Of a stretch of 64,000 nucleotides of DNA, positions 8,919 to 16,732 are shown piece after piece. Numbering within the stretch: the first letter of the stretch is position 1; every line of letters begins with the position of its first letter. The stretch comes from CAWDVK01 sp963805715. Lineage in GTDB: Bacteria > Actinomycetota > Actinomycetes > Streptosporangiales > Streptosporangiaceae. The stretch is from the NCBI GenBank assembly GCA_963805715.1, contig CAWDVK010000020.1:806001-870000 (forward strand). The letters run 5' to 3'. The notes beneath the pieces are model-generated. The model had not been told where the DNA came from. It searched no databases and saw only the letters and a program-made list of their open reading frames with translations. Both the position numbers and the translations under genes were made by a program.

Positions 8919-10157
8919 GTGAGCGGAGACCGTGAACTCGATATCGTGCTCTTCGGCGCGACCGGCTTCGTCGGGCGGCTGACAGCCGCCTACCTGGCCG
9001 GTCACGCGCCGGACGGTGTTCGCATCGGGCTGGCCGGGCGGTCCGCCGGCCGTCTGGCCGATATCCGGTCCCGGCTGGGCGCCGCCGCGTCGGACTGGCC
9101 GCTGCTGGTGGCCGACTCGGGCGACCCGGCATCGCTGGCCGCGCTGGCCAGCGCGGCGCGCGTGGTCGCCACGACGGTGGGGCCCTACCGCCAGCGCGGG
9201 CTTCCGCTGGTGCAGGCATGTGCCAGCGCGGGCACTGACTACGCGGACCTGTCTGGTGAAGTGCTGTTCATCAGGGACAGCATCGACCGCTGCCACGAGA
9301 TGGCCGCGGGCACGGGCTCGCGCATCGTGCATTGCTGCGGGTTCGACTCCGTCCCTTCCGACCTCGGCGTGCTGCTGCTGCATCGCGCCGCCCGCGATGA
9401 TGACGCCGGTGATCTGGCGGGCACGACGCTGCTCGTAACGGCCATCAAAGGCGGCATCAGCGCCGGGACTCTCGCCTCAGGGCTGGGCCAGTGGGACGAG
9501 ATCGCGGCCAGCGCGCAGTGCCGCCGGATAGCCGGGGATCCTTATGCGCTCAGCCCTGATCGCGCAGCCGAGCCCGATCTGGGCGACGAGCGCGACCTGC
9601 ACCGGGTCAGCTATGACAGCGAGCTGAGGCGCTGGATCGCCCCGTTCATCATGGCCGGGCTCAACACCCGCGTCGTGCGCCGCAGCAACGCCCTGCAGCG
9701 CTGGGCCTACGGCCGCCGGTTCCGCTACCGGGAGGTCACCGGCTTCGGCGCGGGCCCGGCCGCGGCCCTGCAGGCCAGCGCGCTCGGCGCCGCCATGCAG
9801 GTCACGGAGGCAGGGCTCGGGTTCGGGCCGTCCAGGGCACTACTCGGCCGGGTCCTGCCGGTACTCGGCGAGGGCCCCGGCGAGAGAACCCGCCGCACCG
9901 GCTTCTTCCGCATGCAGATCCAGACTCGAACCTCGGCTGGCGTCCGGTACGTCGCGAGGCTGGAAGCGCGCGGTGACCCGGGTTACGCAGCCACGTCGGT
10001 CATGCTCGGCGAGAGCGCCCTGTGCCTGGCCCTGGACCGTGATCTGCTGCCCGCCCGGGCCGGCGTCCTCACGCCGGCGACGGCGATGGGGACCGCCCTC
10101 GCCGGCCGGCTCAGGGCGGCGGGTCACACGCTCGCGGTGCAGCGCATGACGCAGTAA
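8919..10157 (+). CDS. Saccharopine dehydrogenase-like / trans-acting enoyl reductase family protein
   Basis: A 412-residue protein beginning with a Rossmann dinucleotide motif, DIVLFGATGFVGRLTAAYLA, at residues 6-25. The following pattern GLAGRSAGRLADIRSRLG and the block HCCGFDSVPSDLGV at about residue 145 are characteristic of the family that contains the mycobacterial trans-acting enoyl reductase, which reduces polyketide-type acyl chains during phthiocerol or glycolipid synthesis. Other members are plain saccharopine dehydrogenase-like reductases, and no polyketide synthase lies nearby, so the role here is open. The start is GTG at 8919; an ATG eight bases upstream is out of frame. Confidence 0.83.
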   Translation: MSGDRELDIVLFGATGFVGRLTAAYLAGHAPDGVRIGLAGRSAGRLADIRSRLGAAASDWPLLVADSGDPASLAALASAARVVATTVGPYRQRGLPLVQACASAGTDYADLSGEVLFIRDSIDRCHEMAAGTGSRIVHCCGFDSVPSDLGVLLLHRAARDDDAGDLAGTTLLVTAIKGGISAGTLASGLGQWDEIAASAQCRRIAGDPYALSPDRAAEPDLGDERDLHRVSYDSELRRWIAPFIMAGLNTRVVRRSNALQRWAYGRRFRYREVTGFGAGPAAALQASALGAAMQVTEAGLGFGPSRALLGRVLPVLGEGPGERTRRTGFFRMQIQTRTSAGVRYVARLEARGDPGYAATSVMLGESALCLALDRDLLPARAGVLTPATAMGTALAGRLRAAGHTLAVQRMTQ

Positions 10158-10378
10158 AGCCGCGCTGAGGCACGGCAGGCCCCGCTCCGCGGTCACGGCC
10201 CCGCCGGGGCACCCGGCCCGGTCATCGCGGCTGCCGGCGGCATACCGCGAGCCGGGTGGCCGATGCTCATTCCCGGAACCGCATTCGCCCGGGATGATCG
10301 ATTCGTGGCGCTCAGGGCGCTGGCATGCCGGGACGCGCGACGGCTGGGCAGGCCGGCACCCCGGAGGGAGGACCGGCG

Positions 10379-11128
10379 GTGGGCAACGCAGAGCCGCTCG
10401 GCGAGCTGACGCCGATCCAGCGCGCGATCCTGGAGGCCATCCGCGCGCTCACCCGGGACCGCCGCCACCCGCCGTCCATGCGCGAGGTCCTGGAGAAGGT
10501 CAGTCTCGGCGGCCCGGGCGCTCTCGCCTACCAGTACCGCAGGCTAGAGGCCAAGGGGTACATGCGCCGGGATCCGGGACGGCCGCGCACGGTGGAGGTG
10601 CGGCTGCCAGGCGACCCGGCCTTCCCGCCGGAAGCTGGCGAGCCCGGGCAGCCACCCCAGTCCGCCGTTGCCGAGTCCCCCGGCCCGGGATCAGCCAGCC
10701 CGAATGCGGGCCAGCCGCCGCCCTACGTCCGTCCCGAGAACGTCGCCTGGGTGCCAGTCGCCGGGCGGATCGCGGCGGGTGAGCCGATCCTGGCCGAGCA
10801 GCTGATCGAGGACTACCTGCCGCTGCCCACGGAGGTAGTCGGCCGGCAAGACGGGCTGTTCATGCTGGAAGTCGTCGGCGACTCAATGATCGGCGTCGGG
10901 ATCTTTCCCGGCGACTGGGTGGTGATCCGCCCGTTGCTCCAGCCGCCCCGCGACGGTGACATCGTGGCCGCGACGATCGACGGCTTCGACGTCGAGGGCA
11001 CCGTCAAGACCTACAAGAAGGTGGGGCGGCAGGTCTGGCTGATGCCGCAGAACCCCGCCTACACCCCGATCCCGGGCGGCCGGGCGAAGTTCGCCGGCAA
11101 GGTCGTGGCCGTCCTGCGCCGGGTCTGA
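10379..11128 (+). CDS. lexA: LexA, SOS-response repressor
   Basis: LexA binds operators of DNA-damage genes and cleaves itself when RecA filaments form. The GTG at 10379 is chosen because GGAGGGAGG sits seven bases before it; the ATG at 10325 has no such site. This gives 249 residues. The N-terminal winged helix is recognisable (LTPIQRAILEAIRALT, PPSMREVLEKV, AYQYRRLEAKGYM). An unusually long Pro/Gly/Ser linker of about 45 residues follows. The C-terminal protease has the Ala-Gly cleavage region VAGRIAAGEPILAE, the nucleophile Ser in VVGDSMIGVGI and the catalytic Lys in EGTVKTYKK. No intact SOS operator was found in this window. Confidence 0.93.
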   Translation: MGNAEPLGELTPIQRAILEAIRALTRDRRHPPSMREVLEKVSLGGPGALAYQYRRLEAKGYMRRDPGRPRTVEVRLPGDPAFPPEAGEPGQPPQSAVAESPGPGSASPNAGQPPPYVRPENVAWVPVAGRIAAGEPILAEQLIEDYLPLPTEVVGRQDGLFMLEVVGDSMIGVGIFPGDWVVIRPLLQPPRDGDIVAATIDGFDVEGTVKTYKKVGRQVWLMPQNPAYTPIPGGRAKFAGKVVAVLRRV

Positions 11129-11162
11129 CCGCAGCCGGCCCTCCCGGTGCCGGGTCGAGGGC

Positions 11163-11592
11163 TCAGCGCTGCTCCTGCGGAGCCGACTTCGGCAGCAGCC
11201 AGACCAGGCCGAGGCACCCGGCAGCGATGCCGCCCACGACGGCCACGCTGACGGTCATGGCCGGCCCGGCACCGTGCCCGGCCCGCTGGCTGAAGTAGAC
11301 GGTCGTCACGACGGCGGCGCCGAAGGGCATAGCTCGCGCCCAGCCACTTGATCAGCGACTCGCCCCCGCCGATGTCACGAGCGATAGAGGGCGCGGCGAT
11401 GTTGGTGATCGTCGAGTCCATCAGGTCCAGCACGTCGGCGATCAGCACGACGGCCAGGATCAGGCCAAGGCGCCTGGTCAGCCGGCTGGGATCGGCCGCG
11501 GGCGGCGGCCGTGCGGCGTCGCCCGGGCCGGGCGTGGCCGCCCGCTCGATCGCGGGTCCGCCCGGGCTTGCGCAGTCATTTGCCGTGCTCAC
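11163..11592 (-). pseudogene. DHA2-family MFS exporter with a large internal deletion
   Basis: The minus strand starts like an EmrB/QacA-type drug exporter: a charged Ala/Pro-rich leader, then TM1 (LGLILAVVLIADVLDLMDSTI), IAAPSIARDIGG and the start of TM2, IKWLGASYAL. At about 11325 the sequence jumps, one base out of frame, to the family's C-terminal end: MPFGAAVVTTVYFSQ, a last span rich in Gly/Ala, and LPKSAPQEQR before TGA at 11163-11165. Around 350 central residues, that is twelve membrane spans, are missing. The product cannot transport anything. The start is probably the GTG at 11592, directly beside a strong palindromic operator; an ATG at 11637 is an alternative. Confidence 0.85.
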
Positions 11593-11594
11593 AA

Positions 11595-11616
11595 GTTCGT
11601 TACGAACATGTTCGTA
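11595..11616. promoter_or_regulatory. Overlapping palindromes, probable repressor operator
   Basis: TACGAACATGTTCGTA at 11601-11616 is a perfect 16-base palindrome. It overlaps GTTCG-TTA-CGAAC at 11595-11607, so the two share the CGAAC arm. The element lies immediately upstream of the broken DHA2 gene and 121 bases before the alpha-glucosidase start. A TetR- or MarR-type repressor of the exporter is the likely binder; its gene is not adjacent. The GAAC-GTTC spacing is two bases, not the four of an SOS box. Confidence 0.6.
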
Positions 11617-11736
11617 CCCGGTCGGCCGTTCCGGCAAGTTCCGGGACGGCCGACGCCGCCGCCGGCCGCCGGCCGCGCAAACCGAGCAGATGGGACGATC
11701 GCTGGCACTATGGACGGGCGAGACGAGGAGGAACGT

Positions 11737-13509
11737 GTGGCCGAGATGACGCAGAGAACGACCGGTGAGCGCCGCCGGTCACTGCCCGGTGACTGGCGGC
11801 GCTGGGTGGTCTACCAGGTGTATCCGCGCAGCTTCGCCGACTCCGACGGGGACGGGATCGGGGACCTGCGGGGCGTGCTGGCGCATCTGGACCACCTGGA
11901 GCGCCTCGGCGTGGACGTTGTGTGGCTCTCGCCGGTCTACCGGTCACCGATGGACGACAACGGCTACGACATCAGCGACTACCGAGACGTCGACCCGGTA
12001 TTCGGCACCCTGGCCGACCTGGACGAGCTGATCGCGGCCCTGCACGAGCGGCAGATGAGGCTGATCATGGACCTGGTCGTCAACCACACCTCCGACGAGC
12101 ATCCGTGGTTTGCCGAGTCCCGCTCCAGTGCCGGCAGCCCCAAGCGCGACTGGTACTGGTGGCGCGACGCCCGGCCGGGCTCGGTGCCCGGCATGCCCGG
12201 CGCCGAGCCGACCAACTGGGAATCGCATTTCTCCGGCTCGGCCTGGCAGTGGGACGACGCGACCGGCCAGTACTACCTGCACGTCTTCTCCCGCAAGCAG
12301 CCCGACCTGAACTGGGAGAACCCGCAGGTGCGCCAGGCCATCTACGAGATGATGCGCTGGTGGCTGGACCGGGGAGTCGACGGGTTCCGGATGGACGTGA
12401 TCAACATGATCAGCAAGGTCACGTCCCTGCCAGACACCGAGCCGCGGCCTGGCTCGCTCTATGGCCCCGGCGACCGGTATTTCTGCTGCGGTCCGCGCAA
12501 CCACGAGTTCCTGCAGGAGATGTACCGGGAGGTATTCGCGGGCCGGGACGCGCACGTCTTCACCGTCGGCGAGATGCCGGGGGCGACCATCGCGGACGCC
12601 GTGCTATTCACCGATCCCGCCCGCCGCGAGCTGGACATGATCTTCCAGTTCGAGCACGTCTCGCTGGACCATGGCGCGCACCGCTACGACCCCCGGCCGG
12701 TGACCCTGCCGCGCCTCAAGGCGGTGATGGCCGCATGGGAGACCGGCCTGGCCGAGCGGGGGTGGAACTCGCTGTACTGGGGCAACCATGACCAGCCCCG
12801 CGCGGTGTCGCGGTTCGGCGACGACGGCGCTCACCGGGTCGCCTCGGCCAAGACCCTGGCCACGGTGCTGCACCTGCACCGCGGTACCCCGTTCGTGTAC
12901 CAGGGCGATGAGCTCGGCATGGCCAACGCCCCGCTGGCCGCCATCGAGGACTTCCGTGACATCCAGGCGCTGAACTTTCACGCCGACGCCGCCGCCCGCG
13001 GGGGCACCGACCCGGCCGCCCTGCTCGCCGGCATGGGCCGCATGAGCCGTGACCAGGGACGCACGCCCGTCCAGTGGGACGCCACCCCGAACGCCGGCTT
13101 CACGACCGGCACGCCCTGGATCGGGATTAACCCCGACCACGTCACGGTGAACGCCGCCGCCCAGGCCGGCGACCCGGACTCGGTCCTCGCGCACTACCGG
13201 CGGCTCATCGGCCTCCGGCACGCCGAGCCCGCGGTGACCGACGGGCGGTTCGAGCTACTGCTCCCCGAGCATCCGGCCCTGTGGGTCTTCCTCCGCCATG
13301 GCGACGCGGCCGTGCTGCTGGTCGCGGCCAACTTCTCCGCGCAGGCCGGCACCGCGCGGCTGCCGCTCGAGCCGGCCTGGGCGGCCGCCCCGGCCATCCT
13401 GCGCACGCACCAGCACCAGCCCGCCGCGGCCCTGCCCGACATCGAGCTGCGGCCCTGGGAGTCAGCGGTCTGGCGGCTGAGCAACCACGCGGCTGACGCG
13501 ATGAGCTGA
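11737..13509 (+). CDS. GH13 alpha-glucosidase / oligo-1,6-glucosidase type
   Basis: A complete 590-residue (beta/alpha)8-barrel glycoside hydrolase of family 13. WVVYQVYPRSFADSDGDGIG and GVDVVWLSPVYRSP open the barrel. GFRMDVINM holds the nucleophile Asp, FTVGEMPG the acid/base Glu and YWGNHDQPRAVSRFG the third carboxylate. GDGIGDL is the calcium loop. These marks fit the intracellular oligosaccharide-hydrolysing subfamilies, which split alpha-1,4 or alpha-1,6 linked short maltodextrins, sucrose or trehalose-like sugars; specificity is not decided here. No signal peptide. The GTG at 11737 is preferred because GAGGAGGAAC lies five bases before it; the open frame extends to 11608 without a better start. 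Confidence 0.92.
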   Translation: MAEMTQRTTGERRRSLPGDWRRWVVYQVYPRSFADSDGDGIGDLRGVLAHLDHLERLGVDVVWLSPVYRSPMDDNGYDISDYRDVDPVFGTLADLDELIAALHERQMRLIMDLVVNHTSDEHPWFAESRSSAGSPKRDWYWWRDARPGSVPGMPGAEPTNWESHFSGSAWQWDDATGQYYLHVFSRKQPDLNWENPQVRQAIYEMMRWWLDRGVDGFRMDVINMISKVTSLPDTEPRPGSLYGPGDRYFCCGPRNHEFLQEMYREVFAGRDAHVFTVGEMPGATIADAVLFTDPARRELDMIFQFEHVSLDHGAHRYDPRPVTLPRLKAVMAAWETGLAERGWNSLYWGNHDQPRAVSRFGDDGAHRVASAKTLATVLHLHRGTPFVYQGDELGMANAPLAAIEDFRDIQALNFHADAAARGGTDPAALLAGMGRMSRDQGRTPVQWDATPNAGFTTGTPWIGINPDHVTVNAAAQAGDPDSVLAHYRRLIGLRHAEPAVTDGRFELLLPEHPALWVFLRHGDAAVLLVAANFSAQAGTARLPLEPAWAAAPAILRTHQHQPAAALPDIELRPWESAVWRLSNHAADAMS

Positions 13510-13625
13510 GCGCACAGGGCCCCGAGCGAGCAGCCGTTCTCCGCGGCGGCGGCCTGCGGCAGCGTTGCTCCTGAAGCTCGCGGCGACCGTACTGGCTGCG
13601 CCCGATACGGATCGTTTCGGAACTC

Positions 13626-13654
13626 TTGACGGTATTTCTGGGAATGGCTAAGTT
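13626..13654 (+). promoter_or_regulatory. Sigma-70-like promoter for the secreted protein gene
   Basis: TTGACG at 13626-13631 and TAAGTT at 13649-13654 are separated by 17 bases, about 100 bases before the ATG at 13756. The stretch 13600-13665 is richer in A+T than its surroundings, which supports a promoter. Confidence 0.45.
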
Positions 13655-13755
13655 CCGTCGGTAAGCGTCTCGGATTGGGAGGCGGTCACAGCGGCGTGAC
13701 CGGCGAGCCGGGAAGGGCGGGACTCGGCGGCACGCGCGAGCGATAGGGGTCGCAT

Positions 13756-15660
13756 ATGCGCACTCGCTGGTCAGCACCGGGCTCACCGACACGGCATTTA
13801 ATGGCAGCGCAGCGGGGATCTCCGCGACGCCGGCGACCGTGGCGGCTGCTCCTGGTGCCCGCGGTCAGCGTCGCCGTCATCTGCCAGCTGAGCCTGGTGG
13901 GCTCGGCCACTCAGGCCGCGGTCACCACCGCCGCCCGGGCCGCCGCGGCCGGAGCCGTCGCGCCGAACCCGGTCAACGAGCTCGACTGCAATGGCTGGAG
14001 CAGGGCTTACAAGACCGTCAGGAAGCTGGCCGGCGACCTGTGCACGGACCCGGTCAAGGTCATCAAGGGGCACGGCAACCGGTTCATCGACAACGGCTGG
14101 TACGTCGGGCACGACGAGCCGAGCGTCAAGTTCATCTCCAGCGCGCCGGACTCCGGCAACACCATGACCTACCTCATGCGGGTGCCCACCGACCCGCGCC
14201 GGTCCCCGACCGCGTCGGGCAGCGTCACCGACTACGGCGAGCTGTCCGTCGCGCCCTGGTTCGGGCTGCCGATCTGCGACCCCGAGTCCTATCCGCAGAA
14301 TCCGTGCAAGCCGGACAGTGACAGCAACCTCGGCGCGATCAACAGCCCGGATGATGCCGGGTCCGCGTTCCTGGAGGTGCAGCTGTACCCGCCGGGCTTC
14401 ACCCCGTTCGTGGACAGCGAGAGCTGCAGCACGACCAGGTGGTGCGGGGCACTCACCATCGACAGCCTGGAGTGCACCTTCGGCTTCGCGACCTGCAACG
14501 CCAACTGCGAGGAGCCTGTCAACTTCGGCTTCCTGCAGACCAACGGGGTGCCGACCGGCCCGCCGAGCCCGCAGCTCGCCGACGTGAGCACCTTCCTGCC
14601 GAACGACAAGACCCTGCTCATCAACCAGGGCGACCTGCTCGCGGTCTCGATCACCGATCCGGCTGCCGGGCTGACGGCGACCATCCGAGATCTCACCACC
14701 CATCAGACCGGGTACATGACCGCCAGCGCGGCGAACGGGTTCATGAACACCTCGATCACCAACTGCGACGGCACGCCGTTTACCTTCCACGCCGAGTACA
14801 ACACCGCGAAGATCGGCAACCGGGTCCCCTGGGCCGCGCTCGAGGGCGGCGTGCTGATGGAGCAGGAGACCGGCCACTCCGAGGCCTGCGGCTCGCTGGC
14901 GAACCGTGACCCCTTCTCGGAGACCTACCCGAACGGCCAGTCCTACAGCGACCCGGACACCTACGACACCTGCGTGGGCGGGTCCGAAGGGCCAGGACAA
15001 GCAGGCGAGGGACCCTGCAATCCCTCGACGGCCATCTGCCAGAACGCGGAGACCCAGGGAACCGACGGCCCGCAGGCCTGCCCGACCGATAATGCGGCCA
15101 GCGGGATCCTCTGCGAGTACGCCGACGGCTTCTGCTTCCCGAAGGGGAATCGGACCGTGACCATCAACGGCGTGGCGACCGCGGAGACATCGAAACTCAA
15201 CTTCTGCTTCGCCGACCGGTACCAGAATGGCGACCTCGATTTCGACGGCATTCCGTACCAGACCTATACCTGGCCGGACGGCAGCCGGAACACGCCAACG
15301 TCCACCCAGTACGCCGGCCCGTTCGACGCGCAGGGCAGACCGTACCCGCAGGTCCAGTTCGAGACCGATATCAACGGCTCGGCGTACCTGTGCAACACAT
15401 CCACCGGCGCGGGCTGCACCGTCCCGCCGATCAGCGCGAAGTTCTATCCCTTCTACTCGCTCAGCCGGGTGTCCCTCGCCCGCGGCTCGCACCTGGCCGC
15501 GTGCATCTGGAACTTCGGCAACGAACTGCCGCAGACCATCGAGAACTTCGGCAAGGACGCCCAGTACGGCGCTCCTGACCTGAGCTGGTACGGCGGTACC
15601 AGCATCAGCGCGCCGATGACCAACCCGGAGTTCTCCGGGCGCTGCGCGCGCCGGCTGTAA
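13756..15660 (+). CDS. Large secreted cysteine-rich protein, function unknown
   Basis: A 634-residue protein I do not recognise. It starts at ATG 13756 with AGGGGT about seven bases upstream. A long twin-Arg-rich leader (RRRRPWRLLLVPAVSVAVICQL) and an Ala-rich cleavage region predict export, possibly by Tat-like or Sec routes. The mature part has about 28 Cys, many in pairs, which suggests disulfide bonds. It lacks low-complexity regions and has many aromatic and Asn/Gly turns: SLECTFGFATCNANCEEPVNF, MEQETGHSEACGS and FEFTD-like strands. EQETGHSEAC is not a metalloprotease HExxH. A C-terminal ISAPMTNPEFSG resembles the nucleophile block of subtilases, but no Asp/His partners were found. A strong hairpin terminator follows. 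Likely an extracellular or surface protein acting alone. Confidence 0.8.
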   Translation: MRTRWSAPGSPTRHLMAAQRGSPRRRRPWRLLLVPAVSVAVICQLSLVGSATQAAVTTAARAAAAGAVAPNPVNELDCNGWSRAYKTVRKLAGDLCTDPVKVIKGHGNRFIDNGWYVGHDEPSVKFISSAPDSGNTMTYLMRVPTDPRRSPTASGSVTDYGELSVAPWFGLPICDPESYPQNPCKPDSDSNLGAINSPDDAGSAFLEVQLYPPGFTPFVDSESCSTTRWCGALTIDSLECTFGFATCNANCEEPVNFGFLQTNGVPTGPPSPQLADVSTFLPNDKTLLINQGDLLAVSITDPAAGLTATIRDLTTHQTGYMTASAANGFMNTSITNCDGTPFTFHAEYNTAKIGNRVPWAALEGGVLMEQETGHSEACGSLANRDPFSETYPNGQSYSDPDTYDTCVGGSEGPGQAGEGPCNPSTAICQNAETQGTDGPQACPTDNAASGILCEYADGFCFPKGNRTVTINGVATAETSKLNFCFADRYQNGDLDFDGIPYQTYTWPDGSRNTPTSTQYAGPFDAQGRPYPQVQFETDINGSAYLCNTSTGAGCTVPPISAKFYPFYSLSRVSLARGSHLAACIWNFGNELPQTIENFGKDAQYGAPDLSWYGGTSISAPMTNPEFSGRCARRL

Positions 15661-15677
15661 CAGCTGGCCGGCCCTGC

Positions 15678-15713
15678 GCCGGGATGGCCCGTCAGCTCGC
15701 GGGCCATCCCGGC
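15678..15713 (+). terminator. 14-base-pair hairpin terminator
   Basis: GCCGGGATGGCCCG at 15678-15691 pairs perfectly with CGGGCCATCCCGGC at 15700-15713 across an eight-base loop, 17 bases after the stop of the secreted protein gene. There is no T tract, as is common for actinobacterial terminators. Confidence 0.75.
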
Positions 15714-15730
15714 AGCAGGCCGCACCCGGC

Positions 15731-15782
15731 GGCTGCCAGCCCGAGCCGCAGCCGGAGGCTGCCAGCCCGAGCCGCAGCCGGC
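15731..15782. repeat. Tandem 26-base repeat, two copies
   Basis: The unit GGCTGCCAGCCCGAGCCG followed by CAGCCGGA/C occurs twice head to tail (15731-15756 and 15757-15782), differing only in the last base. It lies in the non-coding gap before the next gene. Confidence 0.8.
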
Positions 15783-15935
15783 GGCGATCAGGCGGCCTTC
15801 CGGAACTTTCGATTCTATGTTTGAATACCTGCGTGGAACAGCAGCGGCTGGCAGGAACCCTCCGTCGTCATCGGCCCGCCCAGTGACGCCGCGCATCGGC
15901 TGGCCCGGACGTGACGACCGCGACCGGGATACGCC

Positions 15936-16688
15936 ATGCTCGCAGCCCTAGCGTCCGGCGCCAGTCACCCCGCGGTGGCGGGCCTGCTCGGGCTCGGAGC
16001 GGCGGGGATCGCGGCCGCCGTGGTGGCGATGGCCTGGAGCGTGCACGCGCGCCAGATCCGCCTCGCCGAGCAGCTGGCCCGCCGCCAGTTCATCGTGACT
16101 GGCCAGGCGGGCGCGGCGGACCGTGCCCACGCGAACGGCGGCCCTGACATCGCCGAGGAAGCCCGGGGCGCCTGCACGGGGGCCGCGCCGGTCATGATCG
16201 AGGGGCCGGACACCGTGGTCACCGGCGACCAGGCTCGCTACCGTGTCCGGCTGTCCGGCAGCCGGAAGGTGGTCTCGTGGGCGGCCGGCGGCGGCTCGGT
16301 GGCGCAGGCGCCCGACCCGCATCATCCGGACGAGCTGCTCCTGGTCGCCGACCAGCCGGGCGACCTGACCGTCACCGTGCGGGTGCGCGAGGGCATCACC
16401 GAAAGCCGCGGCACGAAGTCCGTCACCGCCGTGCCGGACGTCACCGCGGCCGCTCCGCCCTTCACGCTGCGGCTGTTCCTGCACGGCTGGGGGCTGGTCG
16501 TGGTGGCCGTCGTTATCGTCGGCTTCGCCGGGGCCCTCGACGCGCTGGGTAACCTGACCTCAGCCGACTTCATCGCGCTGGTCGCCCCGCTGGGCGCCCT
16601 GCTCGCCGTGATCGCCGTCGCGCGGGGAACGGCTGACGCCGGCAGCCGGCCTGGCAGCGGCAAGGACTCCGCCGGGCCGGGGCTCTGA
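15936..16688 (+). CDS. Membrane protein with an Ig/PKD-like domain, unknown function
   Basis: A 250-residue protein not assigned to a named family. One N-terminal membrane span (GLLGLGAAGIAAAVVAMAWSV) is followed by about 115 hydrophilic residues. This region contains IEGPDTVVTGDQARYRV and VVSWAAGGGSVAQAPD. The order of strand-Trp-strand and the final LTVTVRVREG resemble a PKD or bacterial Ig-like domain. Two closely spaced spans (LFLHGWGLVVVAVVIVGFAG; FIALVAPLGALLAVIAVA) end the protein. With an even or odd span count unclear, the beta domain could face either side. The adjacent convergent gene also encodes an unknown multi-span protein; the stops are 44 bases apart. Confidence 0.65.
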   Translation: MLAALASGASHPAVAGLLGLGAAGIAAAVVAMAWSVHARQIRLAEQLARRQFIVTGQAGAADRAHANGGPDIAEEARGACTGAAPVMIEGPDTVVTGDQARYRVRLSGSRKVVSWAAGGGSVAQAPDPHHPDELLLVADQPGDLTVTVRVREGITESRGTKSVTAVPDVTAAAPPFTLRLFLHGWGLVVVAVVIVGFAGALDALGNLTSADFIALVAPLGALLAVIAVARGTADAGSRPGSGKDSAGPGL

Positions 16689-16732
16689 GAACGTCGGCGG
16701 CCGGGCTGTCAGGGCAGGAAGCAGTCAGCCGG

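Noticed and set aside
11601..11616. SOS (LexA) operator near lexA
   Set aside because: The arms GAAC and GTTC are separated by two bases, not the four of actinobacterial LexA sites, and the element lies at the exporter start, not at lexA.
14870..14905. Zinc metalloprotease motif in the secreted protein
   Set aside because: The sequence reads E-Q-E-T-G-H-S-E, which lacks the H-E-x-x-H arrangement.
13798..15492. Long antisense frame opposite the secreted protein
   Set aside because: It is Arg/Gly/Val-rich with no domain, and its codon pattern is the complement of the real gene. The same holds for long antisense frames at 4321-5697, 56304-57836 and 7644-8864.
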